Below the pieces are notes generated by a model. That model saw nothing but the letters and a program-made list of their open reading frames with translations, did no database searches and was not told the DNA's origin. From assembly GCA_037576215.1 (NCBI GenBank), contig JBANDB010000014.1, forward strand, positions 1,736,001 to 1,800,000: 64,000 nt of DNA. The letters run 5' to 3'. This stretch comes from Armillaria gallica (Eukaryota > Basidiomycota > Agaricomycetes > Agaricales > Physalacriaceae). The position numbers were made by a program, and so were the translations under genes. Shown one piece after another: positions 25,345 through 36,876 of the stretch (position 1 is its first letter; every line of letters begins with the position of its first letter).

Positions 25345-27084
25345 TTAGTCTACCTCCAGAACTGTACCGCGTTGTACACTTCCCCAACCTGTGGATATCT
25401 GTTAGAACCAGAACGAATCTTAGAGCAGGCAGCTACTTACCAACCAGTCTCCAATGCTTTTCGATTCTCCTTGACAATGCGACCTTCTCGCCTATTTCCG
25501 TACAGGCTGGAGAAGTCAATTGGATCTTCGCCAAGTCAGCTTTGGCGCTGAGAACTCTGCCACCCGTAGAAGTAGATCCGATGTTAATCAAAAGCAATTC
25601 GTTCTTGACGAGCTTCGCAACTTTCGTTTGCTTCTTATCCTCCGTCTTGACACCCAAAAGACGACGAAGCAAGAAGAGACTGATTTCAAGCTCTGCGAAA
25701 ATCCATCAGAGATAGTTCGAATTATGTAACGTTTGGTAACCTTACCTGTAAAAATCTTGGGCAACTTCCCAACCGCACCCAAGACTTGCCCCACAAGACG
25801 ATCTGCCCTGCAAAGCGTGGGGTCTATTCTCGTACCAACACCGATGAGCCCGCCTGGAACAGCGAACTGCAGCAAGTTGTTCTCAGCGTGCAACGACATG
25901 ATTCGACTGAAGATAGGCTGGCACTTGTTTCGCCCTGCATTGTCCTTCGTCACAATACCAGGTCGAATCTCTACTTCCTGGCCAAGACGAAGTACACCGG
26001 TGAGAATTGACCCTCCGGCAACACCACCTTTGAGATCATCTACTTCCGAACCTGGTTTGTTCACGTCAAAGGATCGAATAACAATGAGCCTTGGGTCTGA
26101 GGTAAAATCGCGAACGGGAATTGGGATACGCTTCACAATGTACTCGTTGACAGCGTCAATGTTGTATTTCAGCTGGGCGGATATAGGCACGATGGGTGAC
26201 GATTCAGCGACAGTGCCTGTATCTCGCTGTTAGCAAGATATAGTGCATAGTAAAGAACCTGTACCTTTGACAAAGGCAGCGATGCTCTTTTGATGCTCTA
26301 GGGCTTGACTCTCCTTGATTAAATCGACCTTGTTTTGTAGGATGATAATGTTCTCTAATTTCATAATTTCTACCGCCGCAAGATGCTCGGACGTTTGCGG
26401 TTGAGGACATGTTTCGTTACCCGCGACCAACAACAGAGCAGCGTCCATGACTGCAGCACCGTTCAACATGGTAGCCATGAGAATGTCGTGTCCGGGGCAA
26501 TCAACGAAGGAAACATGTCGGATGAGTTTCATCCGGTGACCGCATCCTGGTCGTTCGCAAGGTGGGTTGTCCTCTTTGTCGGACCTGTACGAGCGGTAAC
26601 ATCCAGGTCGCGGGCAAGCTTCGTTTTCGCATTTGTATATCTATGCACGATGAACAACATTCTTAGTCAACAGAACAGATATGTCGCGCACTTTGGCATT
26701 GGCATAGCCAAGCTTGATGGTAATATTCCGCACTAGTTCGTTCTTGAATCTGACAGTCTGAACACCTGAGATGGCCTTCACGACTGTCGATTTTCCGTGG
26801 GCGACATGGCCAATGGTACCTGCGGTCCATCAATCAGATAGTACGCTCGGAGCGAGACGATCGTGCATACCCAAGTTGATTGTAGCCTGCGTAGAAATGA
26901 GTCAAAATGCACAGCACCCAGAGAGACATTTTCTTCATACCTGTTTTGATATCACCTCCGGCGACAAAGGCGTGAGTTTTGAAGGGTCGACCTCGATTTT
27001 GGGAATCGCGTCTGCGACGTCGTCATCCTCGGCATCCGAGTCAGAGTCTTCTTGATGTTTTTGCAGTGTTTCGTCGCCTGGCAT
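25345..27084 (-). CDS. GCD11: translation initiation factor eIF2 gamma subunit
   Basis: This is the GTPase subunit of eIF2, which delivers Met-tRNAi to the 40S ribosome. The start is ATG at 27084 with an acidic N-terminus ([20 protein letters not shown]). The G1 P-loop is [14 protein letters not shown] (about 26790-26830). A zinc-ribbon-like insertion has [12 protein letters not shown] and [11 protein letters not shown]3 is [15 protein letters not shown] and G4 is LQNKVDLI. The beta-barrel domains include [19 protein letters not shown] and [20 protein letters not shown]. The C-terminal exon, joined by an intron (about 25395-25439), reads [13 protein letters not shown] and stops at 25345. Everything expected of eIF2-gamma is present. 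It is divergent from RRP45, 206 bp away. Confidence 0.97.
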
Positions 27085-27290
27085 TGTAGATTGTTGCTGC
27101 AGGTAAGGAGGATGATGGACGGAAGGAGCAAGAGTAATCTGAGTGTGACTCGAAGTCTGAGCGTCGAAATAAATGGATCGAAGAAACTGAACAGGAAATT
27201 GGCCGAGACAGGTAGAAATAATATAAATAAATAAATAAATCCACGTGCCCGTCTTAGCTCCCGTTTCGGTCGCACTTGGGACTCTTCATC
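27085..27290. promoter_or_regulatory. bidirectional promoter of eIF2-gamma and RRP45
   Basis: Only 206 bp separate the two start codons (27084 on -, 27291 on +). The region contains an AAAT microsatellite (about 27217-27240) and a palindromic CACGTG (27242-27247), a bHLH/E-box type site. Both genes serve translation and RNA processing, so shared regulation is plausible. Confidence 0.6.
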
Positions 27291-28356
27291 ATGCGTCCAC
27301 CATCCCCGTCTATACCAGAAAAAGAGTTTGCCTACGAGGCACTCAAGCAATCTTTGCGCCTGGATGGCCGCCTGCCTCTTGAACTCCGAGCTCCCAAGCT
27401 GACATACGGCTCTGAGCTTGGCTACGTTGAATGTGCTCTGGGAAAGACACGGTGAGCCACTACCACTACGCTTGCTTCTATTGTTCATATTTCCTTCCTC
27501 GCCGTAGAGTTATAGCGAATGTAGATGCAAAAATGGTCAAGCCTCTGCCTGAAAGGCCTTTTGAAGGGCTTCTGACCATTCATTCGGAAATCTCACCCAT
27601 GGCCTCCAGCGAGTACGAACTTGGCCGGTAGGTGCGTATCTTTGTAATCGACCTCCAACCGTATCTCATGCTTTTTCAGACCTTCAGAGGAAGAAATAAC
27701 TATAACCCGAATGCTGGACAAGGTGCTCAGACGCAGCGATGCTATCGACAAGGAATCGCTTTGCATTCTGGCCGGGCAGAGAGTAAGTTGTCTCATCAGC
27801 TTTCAGATTCCTGATCCTCACCTCCATATTCCCTTGATAGGTTTGGCACCTTCGGTTGACGTTACATTTTTTGTCAGATGCAGGAAATCTGCTCGATTGC
27901 GCATGTCTAGCGGGCATCGTCGCTCTCAAACATTTCCGGCGTCCTGAGGTTGAAGTCATCGGAGACGAAGTCACCGTGGTACGCCTTTTCTTATCTTCAA
28001 TTCCCGACTCCTCATTTTCATCTTTACAGCATTCGCCGTCTGAGCGGGCTCCGGTACCCCTTGCCATCCATCACACGCCCTTCTGCCTCACCTTTGCCTT
28101 CTTTCCCGATGAGACAACCCAGCCAGTTTTGGATCCCACACTTTTAGAACAGCGATTGAGTGCAGGCTTGATGTCTGTCGCATTGAATGCACAGCGAGAG
28201 CTGTGCGTTGTTCAAAAAATGGGCGGCGTCCCTTTGGTTGCGGAAGACGTGTTGAAGATCATCAACATTGCCGTGACCAAGGTCAAGGAGCTGGACGCAC
28301 TTGTTGAGGACAGTCTTAGGGAAGACTGGAAGGGCCGACATGTCGAAGTCAGATGA
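27291..28356 (+). CDS. RRP45: exosome complex core subunit RRP45 (EXOSC9)
   Basis: Rrp45 is one of six RNase PH-like subunits of the exosome ring, in nucleus and cytoplasm. The start is ATG at 27291 (MRPPSPSIPEKEFAYEALKQ). SLRLDGRLPLELRAPKLTYG matches the RNase PH N-terminus. Exon 2 (27508 on) gives VIANVDAKMVKPLPERPFEG and ISPMASSEYE. Exon 3 gives RMLDKVLRRSDAIDKESLCI, then VWHLRLTLHFLSDAGNLLDC and ACLAGIVALKHFRRPEV. The C-terminal RNase PH half reads PLAIHHTPFCLTFAFF and EDVLKIINIAVTKVKELDAL, ending HVEVR at 28356. Four short introns; all junctions keep frame. Eukaryotic Rrp45 lacks phosphorolytic activity and acts structurally. The protein is about 300 aa, without the long tail of animal EXOSC9. 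Confidence 0.94.
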
Positions 28357-28890
28357 CAGTAAGTAGCACCCACAACTTGTCTTCTCAATTCTCACATTTC
28401 TTCCTTCAGATAACATACTGTACCTTTTTCATTTCTTGCCTTACCTTGCCGACACTTCTCCCATGTATTCCCCGGCAGTGTGTTGTTCCTTTGCATCGTG
28501 TTGATGCCCAGACAGTCGTACGTACGCTCCCAGACCGTTTGTCGGCAAACTGACCGTCCATTACTTCCAGAGACCTGAGTGGTCGATTAAAAGTAGTTAT
28601 CTGTATAAAGGTGCGATTCTTCTTATAGCGGCCCAGTGCGATGGGACTGAACAAAAGTCGCAGAATCCCGTCTTTATGCCCCAAAATAGAAATGCCGTCA
28701 TATGACATAATGTATTTACGTCCAAATAGCGAGTTTCCGCCGAAGTTGCCGAAAACATTTTCGGCAAATCCGACGACGCGCCTCTCGCAGAACAAGGCCA
28801 GTGCCAGCGCCGCCCACCTCAAAATCCAACGACACCGTCCTCAATTCCAAGCCGCCTTTAATTCCTCTCTCTCCTCTCATCCTCAATGCT
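28357..28890. other. 534 bp intergenic region, RRP45 3' UTR and EPL1 promoter
   Basis: RRP45 and EPL1 are in tandem on +. I see no coding signal here. The reading frame leading to the EPL1 ATG at 28891 is open back to a stop near 28709 but contains no upstream ATG, which supports the chosen EPL1 start. Confidence 0.5.
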
Positions 28891-31567
28891 ATGGGCCGCC
28901 CGCAACCGCCGTTGCCGTCCAGCAGGAACCGCAACCGGATTACCAACAAAAGTCGCCTCAAAATTGTGCGCGGGGATGTCGCAGTCGAACCAATTATACT
29001 TGATGAAGACGAGGAGAAGAACCGTTTGCTGCAGAGCGTCGCAGGCGTCGACCAAGACGATGCAAATGTGAGTCGTCGCTTTCAGCCAATCAGATGCTGC
29101 CATGTCACCTAGTGGCGGTGGCAGTGTCGTCCACGGTTCAGCTTACTCATCCTCGTTCTAGGAACACCACTTGCAACAAGTCCTCTCTGCGGCATCCTTT
29201 CGCTCTCAAACAGTACGAAGCGCAGAAGTTGGAAAATCTCAGGGCTCATCTTCAGTGTTCATCCCGACACCCGACTCCACTGGTGTCGTCGACAACTATG
29301 AAAGCTTATATCCAGCAAACCGATGGTCTGATCCCGTACCATATATCTTCTCATCATTTACAGTGGAAGAGTGTGTCTCCGGTGGCCTCGCACATGGAGC
29401 AACGTACTACATGGACGAGAAAGATGAGGAATGGCTTAGCAAAAACAACGAGGAAGCCCGAGGGGTGGGCACCAGCAGCCAGGCAGCACTCAACTCAGGT
29501 ACACGAGCTTCAGCGCGCAGCACCAAGGCGAAGGGAAAGGAGTCCGACAACAACTCCCAATTGAGATATCTGAAGATCAGTTCGAGCTTGTGATGGGTTT
29601 GTTCGAGTTGGTCACCCATGAAGAAACGGAGTATTTGCATCACGTTCGTATATCTTTATCCAGGACACTTCAGCATTCTCAACTCCTCCGACAGAGTCTC
29701 AGTGGTGGTATGCCTTTCCCAGATTTCTCAAATTACCAAGATACTTTTGCGAATGAGCTTTCACCGACTCACTTTTCAACATTCAAAGTTCCTTCTTGGG
29801 TGCCACCGCCTTCTCAGTTACTGCGTATTGCACGATTGATCTATCCTCATTGGAAAGAGCGTCGTCTTGAACGTGGAGGCCTCAGAATTACGCCTATTCT
29901 CAACGTACGTTCACCATCCCATTATAGGTTATAATGTCGACTAATAAATTTATAGTATGATGAACAAGACACTTTGAACGAGTCGTATGTCTGCTTCCGT
30001 CAGCGGGAAGTGAAAGCTGTCCGCAAGACACGCGCTTCACAAGCCAATTCTTCCGAAAAACTCGCTGCCTTGAGCAAGCAGTTGGCCGATCCCTTGGACA
30101 TAGCGAATCGCGTTTTGGAGCGAGAAAAACACAAGTCGGCCTCTATTCAACTAAATAAAGCTGTTTGGGAACGAAGACTTGCTCTGGTTGAGTTAAAGCG
30201 GAAGAATCCGTCTCTGGGTGATAAAACCGATGTAGATTTGTTAGTCGATAAGGAGAAGCCTATCAAGAAGCCTGAACCGTCAGTATTTCAATGCCGTGTT
30301 CTTTTTATCCCGATTGACTGTTATACACAGACGTGCTCCTCGCATTTCTACTACGAAACGGGAGTCAATTGCGCCTACTCCCATCATACGCGTCGAACGC
30401 GCCGAACCTGCTATACGCCCAAGCAAGCGGTTATGCATTCTATCCGAAGAGATAGAGTCTGCTATGCAAAGGGTGAGGACAAATAACGCCGCCCAAAACA
30501 TGGAAGACGTCATTGAGGTCGGTAGTTCTGTCGCCTAGCTATGATATTCTAACCCCATGTTTCTTATAGAATGCACACTATGCACCACTCCCATCATATG
30601 CTTCACGTCTGTTCAAATTTATGCCACCTTCGAATGCATCGTCGTCCAGGCTGGGTGCGGCGACAGCATCAGATTCAGACTCGGAAGCAAACCCATCTTC
30701 AAGTAGGCAACCGATGCCTATCCGTCTACGTACTGGTCGCGGTGGACGAATGCATGTGGATCGCCGTGGCATTAACCGAAGAAACTATCAACGCAGCCAA
30801 CCTGACAATTCCATGGATGTAGATGAAGATAGAAGAATGGAAGAACGGTGGCGTTTCGATGCAGACGATGAGCCTGTGGTGTCCGCAGGAGGAAGCGATG
30901 AACAAGATCGTATCTTTGTGGATGACTACGATGTCAAGTGAGTATCTGTGTTTCTTACTTCAGGTAGAATCTAACGGACTTTCTCTTTCGTAGATACTTG
31001 CGCCACTCCATGCGAATCATGGCTGATGTTGACCCTGCTGTCATGAACGACCCGTCAATCATAGCTCATAGAGACGGTACGAGGGAGATGGTTGTCCCCT
31101 TCAGGCTAGGTATTCCCGCGACTGTAGGGCCTCGTCATCCAATACAGACACCACGTCCTCCACCGATTTCGACTCCCATCGCAATACAACAGGCACCTCA
31201 AGTCACTGCCACAAACAATACCAGACTACCCTCCACCGTCCAATCTCATACCGCCACTCCGACTCCCACGCCAACGACCACCAACGGTGGCGGTCGTGCT
31301 GCCATCACCATGCCACATATTGATACCCCTAAGGGTGATGTTCAAGATGGGCGGACTGTCAATGGTCTCAGTTTGCAGCAACTTCAGCAGTTGAAGTCGG
31401 CATTCGCGACGACCAGTCCAGAGATGGCGAAGTACATTCCGCCCGCCATGAGACCACAATGGACAAACCTCGCCACCTCCGTGACTCAGAGTAGTGACAC
31501 TGCTGCCGCAGACATGCGAAATGGTTCGCGCACGCCTGTCCTGCCTGTCACAACTCAGAGTTATTAG
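28891..31567 (+). CDS. EPL1: Enhancer of polycomb-like protein EPL1 (NuA4 subunit)
   Basis: EPL1 anchors the catalytic module of the NuA4 histone H4/H2A acetyltransferase (with Esa1 and an ING protein). The start is ATG at 28891; RNRNRITNKSRLKIVRGD is the EPcA N-terminal block. Exon 2 (29162 on) gives EHHLQQVLSAASFRSQ and NYESLYPANRWSDPVPYI. Exon 3 (29695 on) gives GGMPFPDFSNYQDTF. Exon 4 (29956 on) opens with YDEQDTLNESYVCFRQREVK, the hallmark E(Pc) block, then VRKTRASQANSSEKLAAL. Exons 5-7 (30331, 30570 and 30994 on) encode the disordered tail ending PVTTQSY at 31567. Near 29565 the frame shifts between KAKGKESDNNSQ and EISEDQFELVMGLFELV. Either a base is missing or a 41 nt intron (about 29500-29540) is removed. 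The rest of the gene is intact. Confidence 0.93.
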
Positions 31568-31841
31568 TCTCGGCTTTCGTTGCCTTCTAATCATTTCGCC
31601 CCTTCTGTTTACTTATTGAAGTTAAGATTATTTTACACCCCCTTCTCAGTTGAAAGTATCTTCCCAGTGTGTATTTTTACTACATAAATTAGGTAGGGGA
31701 CCTGCTCAGCGCCTTTTGAGGGGCAATACTCTTTGGACCTGTATATGCTTGAGAAACGTAGAAGTAGACTTCGACCATGCAAAATATGACAATGCTGTAT
31801 GTACACGATGATACCTTTCGCTTGTAAGACCGTAAGTCCCT

Positions 31842-34584
31842 CTACTCTACATTCATATCATCCTCTGGAATAATGTCCGAGGGCACGTCAGGTCGCTCTC
31901 GCTCCTTGCCTTTCTGAGAGTGACTGCTATTTGAAGAGTATTTCTCTGTCATTGACTTGAGCATATTTTTCCATTCCTCGTCAGACATCTTCGGTCCTCC
32001 TGCAGTTGTGGCCTCCAGAGCCATGCCGAGAAGCTCAAGGACTTGATGGTTCACCGGATCAATGCTTAGTGACTGCACGGGAGAAACGTTCGTCAAGACA
32101 TGTTAGGGAGCATAAGAATAACACCCTACCTCGTGGTAGATCTCGATAGCTTTGTCGACACAGCCAAGGAGATGATGTACCATACCCATGAACCCCAAAG
32201 CGACTGAATTGTGGGGATCCAAGTCAAGTACCTGTTGATACGCCACTTTGGCATCGTTGAAACGCCTTCAGATAGTGTCAGATGAATTCCCTAGAACAAC
32301 CATTCAACTACACGCCTTAGTTTCCGATAGGCAGTCCCCAGATTCAGATACGTGGATATCCAATTGATACGGGAGCTCTGCGTTACTTCTGCAAGCTTCA
32401 AGGCCTGCTGGAATAGATCGGCGGCATCATCATACCTAGCACAGGATAAGAAACATGTGGTCCATGAAAGAAATCACTCACTTGCCCTGGCTGAAGGCCA
32501 GCACACCCAGCTCGTTTATTAGCAAAGGGTCAGTATCACACATGTGCCTTGCAGCGGACAGCGACTCCTCCGCCAAACTGGTATTGGATAATGTTAGATG
32601 CTCCATGCCGATGAACATTAAAGGCAGGTGAGTGCTTAAACCAGACGTCTTTAGTTCAGGTGCACGGAGAGACGATAGAGAACCTACCCGGTAAACATCC
32701 GTGCACACGTAGAGTAAGCCGTAATCGCATGATCGTGTTCATCCTCATACGCAAAGGTGTGCGCAAAAGCTACCCACGCGGGGGCGAATCTCGGATCCAG
32801 TAAATTTGCTTTCCTGGGGCATATTCTCAGGTCATGGATTAAACGAGTTGGGAGCTGGAAGTCTTACCCAAAATATTGTCTAGCCGTCGACCACTTCTTA
32901 TTACCGAGATACCATACTCCGACCGCATACCAGCTCAACGGATTATCAGGTTCTCTGTCCACCATATCGTGCGCCAGAAGGAAGAGTTTAGAGTGCAAGT
33001 GGTTTATGTGAAACATGCACGCGATGTGTAAAGGCAAAGTATGGTCATGGATAGAAATTAAGCTCAGAATCCTTGAAGAACAGATCATCAGCAAAATACA
33101 ACGACAAGACAGAGAATGAAAATACCGTGATGTGATTGTGAAACAGTCATGCCATCTGAATGAGAGATATAGGGAGTCAGCGAAGCTGAACAGAACGTCT
33201 GGGTTGTCGCCCAAGTGATACTGTTCCACAAGCTTCTGACGCGCGAGCGCGTGTTCCTCCGTATGTTTGTACTTGCGCAGACGAGTCGTGTACATAAGTC
33301 GAACAAATTCTGCATCCTTCGGGGTCTGCACCTGATATGGGAGGGATTGCACGAACTCCCACTCTGAGGTGGGTAGTTAATACATAATGATAGACGATAG
33401 GACTGCCTCCAACCTTCATCTGAAGTCATCATTTCAGTACTGACAAGTTTCTCAAAGGATTCATAGCATTTTACGTCCAGACCGAGGGCTTCCATGAAGC
33501 ATTCTTTTGCTTGGTCGACGCGTCCGATTTTCTGCATCACAATCCCTCGGAGGTGACACATTGACGCTTCGATCTGTTACGATGAGCGGACGTATATACA
33601 GCGGACAGACATAGATCACCTTGATGCCACCATCGATATTCGGTATTGACGGGCCGCTTTTCACTACATAGCTAATAAATGCATGACTCTGGTTGGAGAT
33701 GATTCTACTCGCCTGAATCACGGAAAGGGTTCGCCTCGCCTAGAATTTCTGTCGCAGCATTCCAATTACCTTGCCTCACCATACACTGTGCAGCCAGGTA
33801 CCGACAGGCGATGCTCAAATCCACTAGCCTCGACATTCCGACTCCAGGACGCGTATCGTCGGCTTTTCCCAACAAGGTCCCTGGGCCCATAGGCAAACGT
33901 ACTGAGGAAGTCGACGGCCTGTCAGAATCAAGCGGAAGAAAGGACGTATTTCCATTGGGTGGCCCCGACGATGGTAGGGTGACCATCATGGCAGGAACAG
34001 GAAACGGGCGCGTCAGTAGCCTCTCTGCTCTGGCATACTGATGTATCTGGAAGTACGTCTGCGCGAGCCAAAACGCGTCGTTTGGATCGTCTACAATACA
34101 TGAGCCGACCCAGCAGAATAGAAACAAAAAGACGCGACTTACTCGTCCAGCTTAGGATTTTGTCTCCCCAAAACGCCGCGGTCTCGTACAGATGCTGCAT
34201 CATGGCATCGTGTCGCCAGAGACGCATGCGGTCAATGATACCCCATTCATGCTCCTGCTCATCGTCAGCGTCGTCCTCGGGGCCTTGGAACACGTCTGTA
34301 GTGTCAATCGTGAGAGGATGTGGAGGCCGGACTGAGCTCTCCTTGGCCTTTCGTTGGCGACGCGGGCTGAGTCCAAGTGGCGAAACGGGGAGCATAGAAC
34401 GGTTGGGGTCGAGTGCTACAGATTTCGACCAGGACATGGTGCTCGAATTGCCGTCTTCAGTGAAGGAGTCCATGTTGTGGGGACCGAAGGAGAACGACGA
34501 GCCAAACGATGACCGGGGTCGTTTGTTGTTGCCAGTCAGGCGGGTTGGTATCGACGACGGTCCTTGTGCTGGTGTTGAGTTCAT
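31842..34584 (-). CDS. CDC16: anaphase-promoting complex subunit CDC16/APC6 (TPR protein)
   Basis: CDC16 is a TPR scaffold of the APC/C ubiquitin ligase that drives mitotic exit. The start is ATG at 34584 ([18 protein letters not shown]), followed by about 90 disordered residues. The helical repeats begin with [20 protein letters not shown] and [20 protein letters not shown]. Further TPR-like blocks are [100 protein letters not shown] and [13 protein letters not shown]. The order and the [13 protein letters not shown] block are typical of APC6. The C-terminus ends EDDMNVE at 31842. About ten short introns interrupt the repeats. It is divergent from PRP38 (114 bp) and convergent with EPL1. Confidence 0.93.
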
Positions 34585-34698
34585 CGTGAACGACGGCAGC
34601 GGCGAGAGAGAGCAGCGTCGCTGTGAAAGGCAAGGAGAAGGTCACGGTCAGAGGCAAGGTTGCAAGTGAGACTACCACGCGACTCATCATCACCCTTC
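34585..34698. promoter_or_regulatory. 114 bp bidirectional promoter of CDC16 and PRP38
   Basis: The two start codons (34584 on -, 34699 on +) are only 114 bp apart, so one nucleosome-free region must serve both genes. No factor site was identified. Confidence 0.6.
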
Positions 34699-35669
34699 AT
34701 GGCCAACACCACCGTCAGCGGCTCCTTCGCCATCCATGGCCAGAATCCACAAGTAGGCGGTCCTCATCGTCCTACACAGCGTGCTCATCATATCAGCATC
34801 TAGTCGAAACTGTCATCCGCAACCGGATTTACGAGTCCAATTACTGGAAAGAACATTGTTTTGCATTGACTGGTGAGCTCGCGCCTCGATACAGCACGTC
34901 GTACTCATAGTATCTTGTAGCCGAGAGCCTCATTGACAAGGCCATCGAACTGAAATATATCGGAGGCGTCTACGGAAACCAGCGGCCGACAGATTTCATG
35001 TGTCTCTTGCTGAAGCTGCTCCAGATCCAGCCTGAGAAAGAAATCCTCATTGAATATCTACAGGCCGAGGATTTCAAGTACGTGGTTTTCTTCTCCTTCT
35101 TTCTTGTCAGTGACCTTTGCTAGATATCTACGGGCTCTGGCGGCAATGTACATCCGAATGACATTTCGTGCGGTCGAGGTGTACGATCTCCTCGAACCAC
35201 TGCTAAAAGACTTCAGAAAATTACGGCTACGGAACATGGGTGCGTCTCGCTCAGTCCATATCCTTTATTCTATATCTAAATGTTCTCAGCCGGCTACTCT
35301 CTTACGTTCATTGACGAGTTCGCGGATGCACTGCTAACGGAGGAACGCGTCTGCGATATCATTCTGCCACGACTGGCAAAAAGACAAATTCTTGAAGAAA
35401 ATGGGGACATCGGTCCCAGAAAAAGCCGTCTACTAGACGCAATGGAAGGCAAAAGTGATCATGGCAGCGAACGGGGAAGAAGTCGAAGCAGGAGCAGTAG
35501 CAGGACGAGCTCACGCTCGCGAAGTCGGAGCAGGAGCAGGAGCTTGTCATCTGCAGGTCGCTTCATTTCCAGAAGCCCTTCTCGTTCTCGTTCAGGTTCA
35601 CGGTCACCGTCCCCATTCCGGTCTCGTAGTAGAAGCATCTCTCCAGATCGTATGGAAACAGATCCTTGA
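34699..35669 (+). CDS. PRP38: pre-mRNA-splicing factor PRP38 with RS tail
   Basis: Prp38 is a tri-snRNP component needed for spliceosome activation. The start is ATG at 34699 (MANTTVSGSFAIHGQNPQ). Exon 2 (34797 on) gives HLVETVIRNRIYESNYWKEH. Exon 3 (34921 on) gives IELKYIGGVYGNQRPTDF and LLKLLQIQPEKEIL. Exon 4 (35124 on) gives YLRALAAMYIRMTFRAVEVY. Exon 5 (35290-35669) gives GYSLTFIDEFADALLTEERV and ICDIILPRLAKR-like sequence, then an RS domain of many Arg-Ser dipeptides ending METDP. The RS tail is seen in animal, plant and basidiomycete orthologues but is absent from budding yeast. Its stop is only 21 bp from the stop of the convergent uL15m gene. Confidence 0.96.
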
Positions 35670-35690
35670 TGTATTAGCAGGTGTATTATA

Positions 35691-36629
35691 CTATCTTTTC
35701 TTCTGTTTGTCGAATCTCTGGTCTTTCCAAACACCAAGCTCCTTTGCAAGGACTCTCCATCTGTCTTCGACAAAGGGTAGATTGGCAGCAGCATCCAGTG
35801 TCTGCGGTGCAATATACCCGCGGTTTCGATACCGCCCGTACCATACTGTCCGGGATAACTTAGTAGCTCCAAGTGTGAATAGCGATTTGGGCACGTACTG
35901 ATATCGTCACGACGTGTCGGAGCGGCCTCGACGCGATCCGTGCGACCTTTCAGACAGTCCCTCAATGATTGTGGGGTGTAATACTTGCACACCACAGTGC
36001 CTCCTAGTTTTTCGATGGCTTGAACGGCAGTCTTGGATGCTCGGGAAGGGGTAATGTAAATCTTGGACTTGAAATGCTCAGCACCCTGGTGATATCAATA
36101 ATGAAGATCTCAATTCCTATAGCACAAAAACATACATCGCCTAGGACCTTGACCCCATCGTGGGCATCGTGTATACAGCCCGACAGCAGCAGCTCCCTTG
36201 CCGTGATAGGTTTCTCAGCACTCGAAGTTATTCGTCCTTGATCAATCCAGAACTGAAGTCGTTCAAGATTCACTGGCGCCCATGTTTTGGTATTCCTACG
36301 AGACGGGTGAGCATTCGAACGCGCCCGAAAATAAGAAGACGAACTGGTTGTAAAAGCCTCTCTTTGGGAATCGCCTCGTTATGGGAGTTTGACCACCTTC
36401 GAATCCTGGCTTGATACCTGCACCGGAACGACTCTTCTGACCGTTGTTACCGCGTCCGGCCGTTCCTCCATGATTCGAGCCTTGGCCTCTTCCGACACGT
36501 TTTTGCTGGAGACAGTCAGCTGCAGGTCAGAGCACTGGAGAAAATTCATACGTGGTGCAATGACCCAGAGGCCGGCCCAATATTTCCCAGAGTCACTCGG
36601 GCTCTGGGGATCACCAGACGCGACGCCAT
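35691..36629 (-). CDS. MRPL10: mitochondrial large ribosomal subunit protein uL15m
   Basis: This is the mitochondrial orthologue of bacterial L15. The start is ATG at 36629 ([20 protein letters not shown]). An intron after SGSLHH leads to [20 protein letters not shown], then [20 protein letters not shown] and [10 protein letters not shown], the glycine-rich L15 signature. Downstream are [34 protein letters not shown], then [20 protein letters not shown] and [19 protein letters not shown] last exon from 35894 down encodes the fungal extension ending DKQKKR at 35691. Four introns. An overlapping plus-strand ATG at 36630 is a shadow of this start. Confidence 0.95.
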
Positions 36630-36876
36630 GGATTTCGAGGTAAGAGACAAGTGCAAATTCCCACGGCAGGTCTGCATCGGGAAATGGCCCCTAGCTATAC
36701 GGCTGTCCTAGCATACTTATTCTTCTAAGATATCATATTCTGTGTAGACGCATTTCACCATTCCAAATGCGCTTTTTGAACATCAAGTGGAATATGCAGC
36801 AAAATCCGTATTTGTTTATTCCTTGAATTCCTAGGTGCTCCCGTTGCCACGAAGTCACTTTCTTCGACATTTCATC

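Noticed and set aside
36630..36876. Plus-strand ATG at 36630 (MDFE...) with a GTAAGA donor, suggesting a first exon of kinase-like copy A
   Set aside because: The same bases encode the start of uL15m ([12 protein letters not shown]) on the minus strand, and copy A has its own MTL start exon at 36877.
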